A stretch of DNA of 18,731 nt, taken from the NCBI GenBank assembly GCA_964606415.1, contig CAZSGN010000016.1:1-18731 (forward strand), given 5' to 3'. The DNA is from CAZSGN01 sp964606415. GTDB taxonomy: Bacteria; Bacteroidota; Bacteroidia; Bacteroidales; JBBRXJ01. This document shows, in pieces, positions 7,291-16,042 of this stretch; within the stretch, counting starts at the first letter, position 1, and the number at the start of each line of letters is the position of its first letter. The notes below the pieces were generated by a model. The model ran no database searches. It was not told the DNA's origin and saw only the letters and a program-made list of their open reading frames with translations. Made by a program: the position numbers and the translations under genes.

Positions 7291-8322
7291 TTATTCAGGC
7301 CTGTTTGCTGTGTAGATTCGCCATTTTTCAATAATAGCTTGCATATCAGCAGGGATGTCTGTTTCAAAAAATAATTCTTCCTGAGTGCTTGGATGAACAA
7401 ATCCTAATGATTTTGCGTGCAGTGCTGGTCTTTGAAGTATGTCAAAACAGTTATATACAAATTGGCGGTATTTAGCAAAGGTGGTTCCCCGTACTATTTT
7501 ATCACCACTGTATTCATGATCATTAAAGAGGGGGTGGTGAACATGTTCAAAATGAACTCTTATCTGGTGGGTTCGCCCTGTTTCCAGACGGCATTCAACA
7601 AGATTAACATAACTGAATCGTTCCAGTACTTTGTAATGAGTAACAGCATGTTTACCATAATCTCCATCAGGAAAAACATTCATTTTTTTTCGGTTTTTAA
7701 GGCTGCGGCCAATATTACCGGTAATTGTTCCTTGGTCTTCTTCCATATTTCCCCAGACTAAAGCAACGTACCGGCGTTTGACTGTCCGTTCAAAAAATTG
7801 CCTTGCAAGATGTTGTAAGGCTGGTTCTGTTTTAGCGATAACCAGTAGTCCTGAAGTAAATTTATCAATCCGGTGAACCAATCCTGGACGAATGCCTCCT
7901 TCTTTGAAAAGCGGAGCATCTTTCATGTGCCAGGCCAGGGCATTAACCAGGGTGCCTGTGTAATTACCGTATCCCGGATGCACAACCATACCGGGTTCTT
8001 TATTCACGACAATTACCTGTTCATCTTCATAAATAATATCAAGAGGAAGGTCTTGGGGAATTAATTCAATTTCCCGCCTGGGATAGGCCATCATGATAGT
8101 GATGAGATCATGTGGCTTGACTTTGTAATTTGGTTTGACAGGTTTGTCGTTAACAAGTATATTGCCTGCTTCGGCAGCGGCCTGTATTTTATTGCGTGAA
8201 GCCTGTTCCATGCGGTTGACCAGGAACTTATCTATGCGTAAAGGCTGTTGTCCTTTATCGACTTCGAACCGGTGATGTTCAAATAATGCATCAACCTCAT
8301 TATGTGCTTCGGTGGTTTCCAT
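7291..8322 (-). CDS. rluD: RluD-type 23S rRNA pseudouridine synthase
   Basis: RluA-family pseudouridine synthase, probably modifying helix 69 of 23S rRNA as RluD does. The 343-residue protein has an N-terminal S4 RNA-binding domain (about 28-90, with LRIDKFLVNR at the start), then the catalytic domain with VVNKEPGMVVHPG (105-117) and HRIDKFTSGLLV (150-161), where Asp153 is the catalytic nucleophile. The C-terminal LETGRTHQIRVH motif follows. HRID instead of the more usual HRLD is a conservative variant. Position between the T9SS/PASTA genes and ddl fits a gene order that I recall as recurrent in Bacteroidota (PASTA protein, RluD, Ddl). RluD assignment over other RluA subfamilies rests on S4 domain presence and length, not on target evidence. 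Confidence 0.93.
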   Translation of the reverse strand: METTEAHNEVDALFEHHRFEVDKGQQPLRIDKFLVNRMEQASRNKIQAAAEAGNILVNDKPVKPNYKVKPHDLITIMMAYPRREIELIPQDLPLDIIYEDEQVIVVNKEPGMVVHPGYGNYTGTLVNALAWHMKDAPLFKEGGIRPGLVHRIDKFTSGLLVIAKTEPALQHLARQFFERTVKRRYVALVWGNMEEDQGTITGNIGRSLKNRKKMNVFPDGDYGKHAVTHYKVLERFSYVNLVECRLETGRTHQIRVHFEHVHHPLFNDHEYSGDKIVRGTTFAKYRQFVYNCFDILQRPALHAKSLGFVHPSTQEELFFETDIPADMQAIIEKWRIYTANRPE

Positions 8323-8392
8323 TTTTTTGATGTCTGTTCACAAAGTCAGGTTTTATTGCAGTTAATCCGGTGATTATTGCTTAAACATTTGT

Positions 8393-10660
8393 CTAGTGAA
8401 CGATTCTGATTTTTTTTGTAGTAGTTAGTGATCCTTGCTGGATATTTATGAGGTAAAAACCATTTGATAAATGGGGTAATCTAATTTGTGTTTCTTTGCT
8501 TTGGTTTTGGGCAAGAATTTTTCCGGTTAAATCAATAAGTGTATAAGAAAAAGGTTGTTCTTTATTCAGTCCTTTTATGTTTATTTTGCGTGAGGTTGGG
8601 TTAGGATATACTTTAACCCGGGCTTGTTTTTCCGCATGTTGGTTGTTAAATCCAGGGATGGATGCTCCCAAAGCAGGTCGCATCATAACTGCACCTTTAA
8701 AATTTGATGTATTCCATGTTCCATTGGTATTCCAAAGAAGCTTATTTTGTGCATTCCGGTTTACATCAAAGCCAATATTAAGATATTTATTTTTTGTTTG
8801 CTCCCATCCGATATAGAATTCACCTGTTGGTAGGGTAAAGGGATCATCGATTCGGTACAATTCAAATTCCCCGGGTTTGGATGGCCGTGGTTGATTAATG
8901 TCTGCAGGAATATCTGGATTTTCCCCGCTTTCCTGGTAAATAATATTTCCAGGTACACCGTTATTGTCATCCCATATGGTTAATTTAAAATAGGTGTTAT
9001 TAACGGTTGTATCATAAGATGGATTAAAATGCATGTATATGCCTCTTAATACATCTTCTTTATAATTGAAAAAACGGTAAGCCACAAAGGCATTCTCAGT
9101 TCCTTCTCCTTCTAATCCCCAGCCAGCCTCCGCTGAACCGTCATCATAAGCGTAATAATTAAAAAATTTTTGTTCATAAATGAGTGTATCATTTTTGTGT
9201 ACCAAATCTTTAAAATAGTCTGTCGAAAAATAAGCTTTGACATAAAATATGGCTGAATCTTTATTTAATCCGGCTGTATTGTTTTCCATGTTATTGAGGA
9301 AAGACGTATCTTTATTGAGAATTTCGTTGCCGGCAGGATTAAAGTCGCCAAAATCAATTTGTTCGAGGTGGGACTCTGCGTTGTCAAACAGATCTATTAG
9401 TGTATAACATTTTCTTGCTTCCGGGTGATTATTAATGATTTCAAATGAAAACCTCCCATCTCCTTCAGTTGCATAAGCTGCCCCCCAATGATGCCAGGGA
9501 AGACTTTCGTAATTGGAGAGCAATGATTTTAAGGGTTTGCGAAAAGATATGTCAGGTAGTATGGTGTCATGCTTGTGCCTGTCCCAGTCCATCCATACTA
9601 CATCAATATTCCATTGGTCTCCGTTGGTTAGCTTCCCTGGAGAGCTGTTGTTGCCTGTAAAAGAAGCATAATTCCGGAAACGAAAACGAAATTCTTCTGC
9701 TAAATATTTGTTCTCGTAGACAGGGATTAAATATTGCTGAAAAACGTCTGAAGAATCTTGAGGGCCAGGCCCGGGTATAGCAAAAACGTTTGTCCACTCT
9801 TTATTGGAAGGATTGTAAAAATCGAGAAGAAGTGAGTCTTTTTCATCCGGCGGTTCTCCAAGTCCGGTAGATTGAATATAAAAACTGAGATAAATCGAAT
9901 CTCCGGAGGATAATTGTTTTTTGATGATGTTTTCCCGCCATATCTTCTCGTATTCTTGTGGGGTTTCATTAATTTCATGGTAGGCTGTGTCATTCCATTC
10001 CTCATAACAGGTCGGGCAGGAGCCCTGATAATAAAGTGGTGTTTCGTGATGATAGAACGCGGAATCATTTATAAGGTTGTAGGTTCCGGGTTCTTTTTCA
10101 TAGTAAAGTGAGTCAAGAGAAATATAATCTTTGTTGATACTATCGTAAAAAAACAAGGAACGATAGGATTCCCTGATGGTTACTTCTGAAGTATTAAAAA
10201 AATAAATGGTATCCGTCAGGTTGATAGGCTTACTGGTAAGGGTGTCAGCTCCAAAAATGGATGTGCTGGCATGTGAGTAAATCTCTCCTTCCTCATTTAG
10301 CCGGTCAAATGTTGCCACACCTAAAGTAGGCGGATTATTAGAGAAATTTCTGTTAATAAGCACTTGCTGATTATCCCATAAATTATGGGAAGGTGTGGCT
10401 TTGGATGATGAGAAGTCATCGATAAAAGGCAATGTGTTTAGTGTTGTGCTGTTACTTTTTAATAAGGGACGTGAGACTTCTTTTGTTTTGTATGAATGAA
10501 GTCCTGTTTTATATTCCGGTTGAGCATTCAGAAAACTTATCATTGTAAGAAATAAAGATATTATGAAAAAACTCCTTATAACCTTTTGTATATTGAAGGA
10601 ATGTTTTTGATGACATGTAATTTTCTGCCTTTTTTGTTTCATGGTTTTTATAAAAATCAT
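8393..10660 (-). CDS. T9SS-exported protein with type A sorting domain, function unknown
   Basis: A 755-residue secreted protein. The N-terminus has a long basic stretch, then a hydrophobic core (about 29-43) and a plausible signal peptidase I site after Ala46 (FLNA|QPEY). The mature part begins with LPFIDDFS (77-84) and a PPTLGVATFDRLNEEG segment (110-125), patterns seen in Bacteroidota surface proteins; it also has a CPTC pair (215-218), YAYDDGSAEAGWG in the second half, and a predicted beta-rich character. The last ~76 residues (from about 680) form a T9SS type A sorting domain: YPNP, LTGKIL, LSNGFYLINI, KKIRI. It should cross the outer membrane by T9SS and be surface-anchored or released. 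No enzymatic motif is recognised. Start could be Met1 (10660) or Met7 (10642); neither has a Shine-Dalgarno sequence. It sits 92 bp after the PASTA gene and 70 bp before rluD. Confidence 0.9.
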   Translation of the reverse strand: MIFIKTMKQKRQKITCHQKHSFNIQKVIRSFFIISLFLTMISFLNAQPEYKTGLHSYKTKEVSRPLLKSNSTTLNTLPFIDDFSSSKATPSHNLWDNQQVLINRNFSNNPPTLGVATFDRLNEEGEIYSHASTSIFGADTLTSKPINLTDTIYFFNTSEVTIRESYRSLFFYDSINKDYISLDSLYYEKEPGTYNLINDSAFYHHETPLYYQGSCPTCYEEWNDTAYHEINETPQEYEKIWRENIIKKQLSSGDSIYLSFYIQSTGLGEPPDEKDSLLLDFYNPSNKEWTNVFAIPGPGPQDSSDVFQQYLIPVYENKYLAEEFRFRFRNYASFTGNNSSPGKLTNGDQWNIDVVWMDWDRHKHDTILPDISFRKPLKSLLSNYESLPWHHWGAAYATEGDGRFSFEIINNHPEARKCYTLIDLFDNAESHLEQIDFGDFNPAGNEILNKDTSFLNNMENNTAGLNKDSAIFYVKAYFSTDYFKDLVHKNDTLIYEQKFFNYYAYDDGSAEAGWGLEGEGTENAFVAYRFFNYKEDVLRGIYMHFNPSYDTTVNNTYFKLTIWDDNNGVPGNIIYQESGENPDIPADINQPRPSKPGEFELYRIDDPFTLPTGEFYIGWEQTKNKYLNIGFDVNRNAQNKLLWNTNGTWNTSNFKGAVMMRPALGASIPGFNNQHAEKQARVKVYPNPTSRKINIKGLNKEQPFSYTLIDLTGKILAQNQSKETQIRLPHLSNGFYLINIQQGSLTTTKKIRIVH

Positions 10661-10752
10661 TTTTTAAGGAGGCATAAATAAATAGTAAACTTTTTTATAA
10701 TCTGCCCCGATTTTGTAATGAGAGAAACCTTTTACGTATTTATTGATAAATG

Positions 10753-11577
10753 TTACTCTAATTTTGTTGAATCTGCGGTAACCCATACATCTACAGAAGA
10801 ACCAAGCGATATACGGCCAACATCAGATTCTGGTTTTTGTTTGTAAATAACCGCACTTAAACTATCCTGATAATTTTTGAAACTGTTATCATGAATAATG
10901 GCGCCAAGGTTAAGATATTGGTCCGTTAATATATTTCTTGCTTTCTCTGGTGTCATCCCGGTTAATTCCGGAGGTTTAACCCGCTTGTTGGAATTAGTGT
11001 TGCCCACGACAAGGTCAATGTGGCTCCCTTTATTAATCATGGTTAATGGGGTAATTTCTTTTCCATCATGAAATTGTTTTTTGATCCTGTTATCCATATC
11101 AGGTACATAATTAATTTCACCGATAGAAAGCCCCCGTGCATCAAGAATTGATTTTGCCTGTCTTAATGTTTGCTGTTCCAGATCCGGCATTTTAACTTTT
11201 TCTGGTTGATTAGCATTGATTATCAGGAATATGCGCCTGTTCTTTTTAACATTGAATCCAGGAGCAGGGTTTTGGTCGATGACTGATCCTTTTTTTGCAT
11301 CCTGCTTAAAAATTGAATCGGTTACTTCATATCTCAAATCATTCTCGTTGATGATTTTTTTCGCTTCTTCAAGATTAATTCCTTTTATATTAGGGACTGG
11401 AAAGGCCTGATTATGATAAGTGTAGATTCGGAGGAAGGCAAAAATAAGAAGCAAAAGAATTGCAGATATGCCCAAAGCAATAACCAAATGCTTAAAATAT
11501 ACATGATGAACTATTTTTAAAAGAAAGATCTTTAAGCGATTTCTGATATTACTAAAATAAGATGTTTGGTTATTCAT
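10753..11577 (-). CDS. Membrane-anchored protein with three PASTA domains
   Basis: A 274-residue single-pass protein. A short basic cytosolic N-terminus (1-30) is followed by one transmembrane segment (about 31-52) and three periplasmic PASTA modules at about 59-121, 127-192 and 200-268. Each has the typical 'P-x-L/I-x-G/Q-x2-x-E/R-Q/K-A-x-x-I-L' helix and a P-G-x-x-(V/I)-x3-S/N-x-V/I strand. PASTA domains bind peptidoglycan or muropeptides, or act as spacers, in Ser/Thr kinases and PBP2x. Here there is no kinase or transpeptidase domain. The link to ddl two genes away supports a cell-wall role. No residue-level ligand evidence is available. Spacing is 51 bp after mqnE and 92 bp before the T9SS protein gene; the ATG start has no clear ribosome-binding site. 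Confidence 0.9.
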   Translation of the reverse strand: MNNQTSYFSNIRNRLKIFLLKIVHHVYFKHLVIALGISAILLLLIFAFLRIYTYHNQAFPVPNIKGINLEEAKKIINENDLRYEVTDSIFKQDAKKGSVIDQNPAPGFNVKKNRRIFLIINANQPEKVKMPDLEQQTLRQAKSILDARGLSIGEINYVPDMDNRIKKQFHDGKEITPLTMINKGSHIDLVVGNTNSNKRVKPPELTGMTPEKARNILTDQYLNLGAIIHDNSFKNYQDSLSAVIYKQKPESDVGRISLGSSVDVWVTADSTKLE

Positions 11578-11628
11578 AAGTTTTATGTGAAAAGATTTTT
11601 CAAAATTAGAAAAATATATCCCCTTTTA

Positions 11629-12750
11629 TCAGACTTTTAACATGTTTTTATGATGATAGACGGGTTGATAAACAGAATCTCTTTCAATTGCTGTTCGCCC
11701 GGCACTTTCTATAAGGTTTATTATTTCGCGAACATTCATTTCCTGCGGTTCGTCAACACCTGCCATGGAATAGATTTTTGTTGTATCATCAATAGTCCCA
11801 TCCAAATCATCTACTCCGAAATCCAGGGATAAACGGGTGGCATCTTTGCCGATCATTGGCCAATAGGCTTTTAAATGTGTTATGTTATCCATAAATATCC
11901 GACTTACCGCATAATTCTTAAGATCCTCGAATAGTGAAATTTCTCCTGAAAATGAAAGATCATTGTTTTCTTTTCTGTATTTAAGCGGGATGAAAGCATT
12001 AAATCCTCTTGTTTCATCCTGGAGCTGCCGGATTTTCTCCATGTGATCAATGCGGTCTTCATACGACTCAATGTGTCCATAGAGCATGGTCGCATTTGAT
12101 GTCATATCTCGTTCATGAATAGCCTGGTGAATGGCTAGCCATTCTTTAGCCGATACTTTATCAGGGCAAATTTGCTCACGAATATGTGGCGCAAATATTT
12201 CGGCTCCACCGCCTGGAATTGAATTAAGACCGGCTTTTTCAAGGGCTGCAATAACTTCGTTAGCAGAAAGCCCTGATTGACGTATAATATAACCAATTTC
12301 CACAGCAGAAAAAGCTTTTATATGAACTTCAGGCAAAAGTTCTCTTATAGTCGTGATAATCTCAACATAGTTGTTCAATCCCCAGTCAGGATAAACACCC
12401 CCGACAATGTGAATTTCCGTGATCGGTTTCTGTTGATAAGGTTTTACTTGTTGGATAATATCATTGATTGATAAAAACCATGCTTCCGGATCGTTTCGTT
12501 TCTTATTATAAGAGCAAAAGCGACAGTTGTAGATACAGATATTGGTGGGTTCAAGATGAAAATTAATATTGAAATAAGCCATGTTCCCGTTTTTCTTTTC
12601 TCTTATAAAGTTAGCAAGCATTCCAAGAGATGCTATGTCATTACATTGATATAACTCGATGCCGTCGTTGGATGTGATCCTTTCTCCTGCTAGGATTTTT
12701 TGCCCTATCGGGTTTAATTCACCTGGCAATATATCTAAAAGCTGGTTCAT
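11629..12750 (-). CDS. mqnE: Aminofutalosine synthase (radical SAM)
   Basis: Radical SAM enzyme of the futalosine menaquinone pathway; it adds the carboxyvinyl group of chorismate-derived 3-[(1-carboxyvinyl)oxy]benzoate to S-adenosylmethionine, giving aminofutalosine. The 373-residue protein has the cluster-binding CxxxCxxC motif (Cys72, Cys76, Cys79) in HLEPTNICIYNCRFC, the SAM-binding GGVYPDWG (117-124), IPGGGAEIF (178-186), and TMLYGHIES (221-229). The LQDETRGFNAFIPLKY and FGVDDLDGTIDDTTKIY segments favour MqnE over the related MqnC. Partners (mqnA, mqnC, mqnD) are not in this window. It begins 27 bp after the upstream TPR/GT-C gene and ends 51 bp before the PASTA gene, so it may share a transcript with either. 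Confidence 0.93.
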   Translation of the reverse strand: MNQLLDILPGELNPIGQKILAGERITSNDGIELYQCNDIASLGMLANFIREKKNGNMAYFNINFHLEPTNICIYNCRFCSYNKKRNDPEAWFLSINDIIQQVKPYQQKPITEIHIVGGVYPDWGLNNYVEIITTIRELLPEVHIKAFSAVEIGYIIRQSGLSANEVIAALEKAGLNSIPGGGAEIFAPHIREQICPDKVSAKEWLAIHQAIHERDMTSNATMLYGHIESYEDRIDHMEKIRQLQDETRGFNAFIPLKYRKENNDLSFSGEISLFEDLKNYAVSRIFMDNITHLKAYWPMIGKDATRLSLDFGVDDLDGTIDDTTKIYSMAGVDEPQEMNVREIINLIESAGRTAIERDSVYQPVYHHKNMLKV

Positions 12751-12777
12751 GTTTTCAATAACGGTTCTTCTTGTATT

Positions 12778-15603
12778 TTATTGGATCTGCTTAGCCATAT
12801 TTAAAACCTGCTGTGCTTGTTGTTCCTGGCCAGTTTGCTTATAAGCTTGTGATAGGGCTTGATAAGCTTGTTTAAAACGGGGGTTTAATGAAATACTATT
12901 GCGTAAACGATTAATGGCTTTGTAGGGTTGTTGGTTTTGTAAATAGGCAATACCCGCGAAATAATAAGCATAAGAGAATTTATAGTTTTGTTTGATTGCA
13001 TTTTCATAGGCTTTGATGGCTGGTTTGAACTTGGCTTGATTTAAATAAGCATTGCCCAAAAAGTAATAAGCCTGATCATATTGGGGGTAAGCTTTTAATG
13101 TTTTTTTGGCGGTTTCTTCAGCTTGTTTATAATAGTTCGCCTCCAGGTAAGTCTGTGTTAGTAAAATCAGCGTTGATGAATTGTTTGGGTCTTTTTGCAG
13201 GGCTTCCGTGTAAAGCATGATGGCTTTATTATAGTTTTTCTTTTTAGCTGCTTGATAGGCCTGGAAATCTTTGTGGGTTGTACGCTCAAGAACTGCTCCA
13301 ACAGGTTGGTTATTTACTTTCATGGTATGGATGGTGTTTTGGGGAGGCCATAAACCCTGTTTTTGTTGCTCCGGACTAATGTAACTATTGGCAAACACAC
13401 CATAATCCCAATTTTTCTCTGAACGATTATAATACCTGACGTATTTTACTTTGACCTTTCCTGAATCAATCAGATGGCGGAAGTAATATCTCACAATTGG
13501 GCTGTGGTTTGATGCAATAACCAGCGGCTCATCTGGTTTTTCCGTTGGTATTTTATTGTTAATTAACCACTCAGAACCGGGTTTTAAACTGTGAAAATAA
13601 TAATCCATTTCATAGTCTCCGTAAGCGCCTTTTACACCACCTATAATTTCATTATAGTAAATATATTCAAGGGGATGATTTTTAATTATATGCCGAAGCG
13701 GATTGAATGCAAGTATAAACATTACTGCAATGATTCCATACCATATGTAACGGTTTTTTGTAATACGCAGAATTTGTTCGTATCCAATTGCACTGGCTAC
13801 TACAATTGGAGGAAAAACAAAAAGAGCATGTCGCCAGCCACCATAAACATTTGATCCTTTATAAATAATATATAGCAAAGGGAAAAAAGAGGCAATGAGA
13901 ATAATAAGTTTCCATATCATATCTTTGTCTCGCAGTTTTCTTTTTATTGTACCAAAAAATAATACCAGTCCGGCAAGCACTAATATTGGCGTAGAGATAA
14001 CTATATATTTGATCATATAGTACCATGGTAATTTATCTGACCAGATTGTTTCACCTTCAAAGAGTTGACGAAGCGAGGTGCCGAATGAAGACATGACGCT
14101 CAGTGCCTTTAGGGGATGTTCGATAGGATTTTGTAATGCATATGGCCAAAGAATAAGTCCCATAAAGTATCCTACTACTGAAATTAGTACCAGGTCTTTG
14201 ATAAGAGAGTTTCTGTATTGATTGGTCTCTTTTATGGTGAAAATATAATACAGGAATGCAAATAAAAATAAATATGCAACCAATAATAAACCACCTATTC
14301 TTATACTAATTGACATAGCTATTCCCAGAGCAACTAAAAACTTATCTTTATTAGTAACTGCCGGAAATCGGATTAAGTACCTGGTAATAAAGTATATACT
14401 GGCAATATAGGTCATCGCAAAAGGTATATCCTTGGGATTATTAAGTGAATGCCCTAAAAATCGAGGAGCAAGAAACAGTATAATCATGGCAAAGAGACCT
14501 GCCCGCCAGCCTCCCAGCAGCATGGCTAATAATCCACTGAATAAAATAGCAAGCCATCCCACGAGTGAATTGAATACATGCCGGGTTTCATAAATTTCGC
14601 TTATGTTAAATATTTGTATAATTGAGGTCGTTATTGTATCGAAAGAAAAGCCATAATATTTCTGATTTTTCTTTTCGGCGAAGGAGGTGTCTTCGCCAAA
14701 TGAGGTGTAAAAATCAATGATTTTTTTCGATTCTGGATAGTTGAAACCTACTTCATCACCTGAAATCCCGGCATTATAACCCATGAAAGGCATTACTACG
14801 AATAATATTACTGCTACTGCCGCAAATAAAAACCGGTATAATGAGGGCTCTTTAATAAATGAATAATGCTGGGACGATTTTTGTTTAGTATCATTTAAGG
14901 GGACGAGAAAGTACCATTTAAACCAGTTAGCGAATCGTTTATTAATACTGTATTTTCTTTTTGGTAATGATTTAAAAGGCGATTTATTTCCCAGAAGATT
15001 GGATTTAATAATAGGAATATCTAATCCTTTTGCATAGTAAAAAAATGTGTTTTGGTAGTTTGTTGACGAAATGTTTATTTGCGGGAGTGTATATTCAGCT
15101 ATATTTTGCGATAATATAAGCAAGGGATATTTTGATGCAAAAGTAACTTTTGAGGTATTATCTTTCTGAGATAGTGGAATAATTATTTCATTACTTCCTG
15201 ATATGTCAGATGGTAAGGGTTTATTTATTATCTCTGAAAGATTCAATGTTTCTGTCAATTCTTCAATATGAAGTATGCCTATATATTTTTTTGAAGAGTT
15301 GTGTATCGTTTCTCTTGTTTTAGAAGCATATTCCTTGTCTGCTGAGGAGATGATATGATATGGTACAGATAAATTGGCATTTTTGATTTGTTTTTCTTTT
15401 TCTGTATCTGTAGAAATGAACAGAAGCTCAACATGCTTCGTGTTTTTCTCATTTAATTGGTTAATAGCCCCGGTTAATAATGGGAGATGTTCTTCATTCC
15501 AAAATGGTGCAATAAAAAGAAGAATTGAATCTAAAGTATCATGAGAATTTGTAACTTTTCTCTTTGAACCAGTATTTTTTGTTTTATTTTTATTTTTTGC
15601 CAT
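12778..15603 (-). CDS. Polytopic GT-C-type protein with GT2-like N-domain and TPR C-domain
   Basis: A 941-residue, three-part protein. Residues 1-230 are soluble and resemble a worn GT2 nucleotide-sugar fold: FIAPFWNEEHL (30-40) matches the GT2 start, and VELLFISTD (58-66) and KYIGILHIEE (106-115) sit where EllxVdDgS and the DxD region would be, but no DxD is present. Residues about 258-635 contain roughly ten hydrophobic segments. A short GDE motif (282-284) after the first, plus NPKD (389-392) and GGWRHALFVFPP (588-599), recall GT-C (PMT_2/ArnT-like) transferases that use polyprenyl-phosphate sugars. The domain 635-775 is likely periplasmic. Residues about 780-940 are four to five TPR repeats, Gln/Lys/Tyr-rich. 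Role: probably transfer of a lipid-linked sugar to an envelope acceptor. It is the first gene upstream of mqnE, 27 bp apart. Confidence 0.78.
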   Translation of the reverse strand: MAKNKNKTKNTGSKRKVTNSHDTLDSILLFIAPFWNEEHLPLLTGAINQLNEKNTKHVELLFISTDTEKEKQIKNANLSVPYHIISSADKEYASKTRETIHNSSKKYIGILHIEELTETLNLSEIINKPLPSDISGSNEIIIPLSQKDNTSKVTFASKYPLLILSQNIAEYTLPQINISSTNYQNTFFYYAKGLDIPIIKSNLLGNKSPFKSLPKRKYSINKRFANWFKWYFLVPLNDTKQKSSQHYSFIKEPSLYRFLFAAVAVILFVVMPFMGYNAGISGDEVGFNYPESKKIIDFYTSFGEDTSFAEKKNQKYYGFSFDTITTSIIQIFNISEIYETRHVFNSLVGWLAILFSGLLAMLLGGWRAGLFAMIILFLAPRFLGHSLNNPKDIPFAMTYIASIYFITRYLIRFPAVTNKDKFLVALGIAMSISIRIGGLLLVAYLFLFAFLYYIFTIKETNQYRNSLIKDLVLISVVGYFMGLILWPYALQNPIEHPLKALSVMSSFGTSLRQLFEGETIWSDKLPWYYMIKYIVISTPILVLAGLVLFFGTIKRKLRDKDMIWKLIILIASFFPLLYIIYKGSNVYGGWRHALFVFPPIVVASAIGYEQILRITKNRYIWYGIIAVMFILAFNPLRHIIKNHPLEYIYYNEIIGGVKGAYGDYEMDYYFHSLKPGSEWLINNKIPTEKPDEPLVIASNHSPIVRYYFRHLIDSGKVKVKYVRYYNRSEKNWDYGVFANSYISPEQQKQGLWPPQNTIHTMKVNNQPVGAVLERTTHKDFQAYQAAKKKNYNKAIMLYTEALQKDPNNSSTLILLTQTYLEANYYKQAEETAKKTLKAYPQYDQAYYFLGNAYLNQAKFKPAIKAYENAIKQNYKFSYAYYFAGIAYLQNQQPYKAINRLRNSISLNPRFKQAYQALSQAYKQTGQEQQAQQVLNMAKQIQ

Positions 15604-16042
15604 TTTTAAAGATTTTTAGAGTATTTATGGAGTTCAAGATAAAAGCATATGTTTTGTATGAATTGTGAAAATAATATTTTTCTTTGTAAAAGAACCTAAA
15701 GTATTGATGTTTAATGCATTGAATAAAATAAGATAATAATTAAATAATAAACATGGATTTTAATTAAAGAACAATGTAAAAAAAAAATAAAATCCAATTC
15801 TTATACAAATATGAAAAATATAATGATAAAACAATAATCAGTAAAGGCGTTTTATTTGATAAAGAATAAAATACTCCCTGATCTTTTTTTTATTGTTTAC
15901 ATTTTTATGAACGGGTTTATGATTTTGCACGGATTATGAACATAAAAAATGAAAAAAAGCAAAAACGGAATATATAAAGAGGTTATATTATCATTTTAGT
16001 GGAAGTTGATTCTAAGAATAGGTAGAACTATTTATGGAAAAA
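15604..16042. other. 439-bp AT-rich intergenic spacer
   Basis: Lies between the start of the GT-C/TPR gene and the stop of the sulfotransferase gene. It is very AT-rich, with an A10 run at 15778-15787 and several short AT-only inverted repeats, such as TTTTATT/AATAAAA at 15850-15856 and 15865-15871. I found no ORF with family-like sequence, no tRNA, no GC-rich terminator and no clear TTTG...TAnnTTTG promoter of the Bacteroidota kind. It presumably holds the promoter for the minus-strand run that starts with the GT-C gene. Confidence 0.6.

Noticed and set aside
8334..8400. GTTCAC/GTGAAC inverted pair flanking the T9SS-rluD spacer
   Set aside because: Six-base arms with a loop of over 50 bases have little structural meaning.
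10660..10680. CCTCCTT just upstream of the T9SS gene start on the coding strand
   Set aside because: This is the anti-Shine-Dalgarno sense, so it cannot act as a ribosome-binding site; the AGGAGG on the other strand precedes no start codon or ORF.
15850..15871. 7-bp inverted repeat TTTTATT/AATAAAA in the 439-bp spacer
   Set aside because: All A/T and short; expected by chance in such AT-rich DNA.
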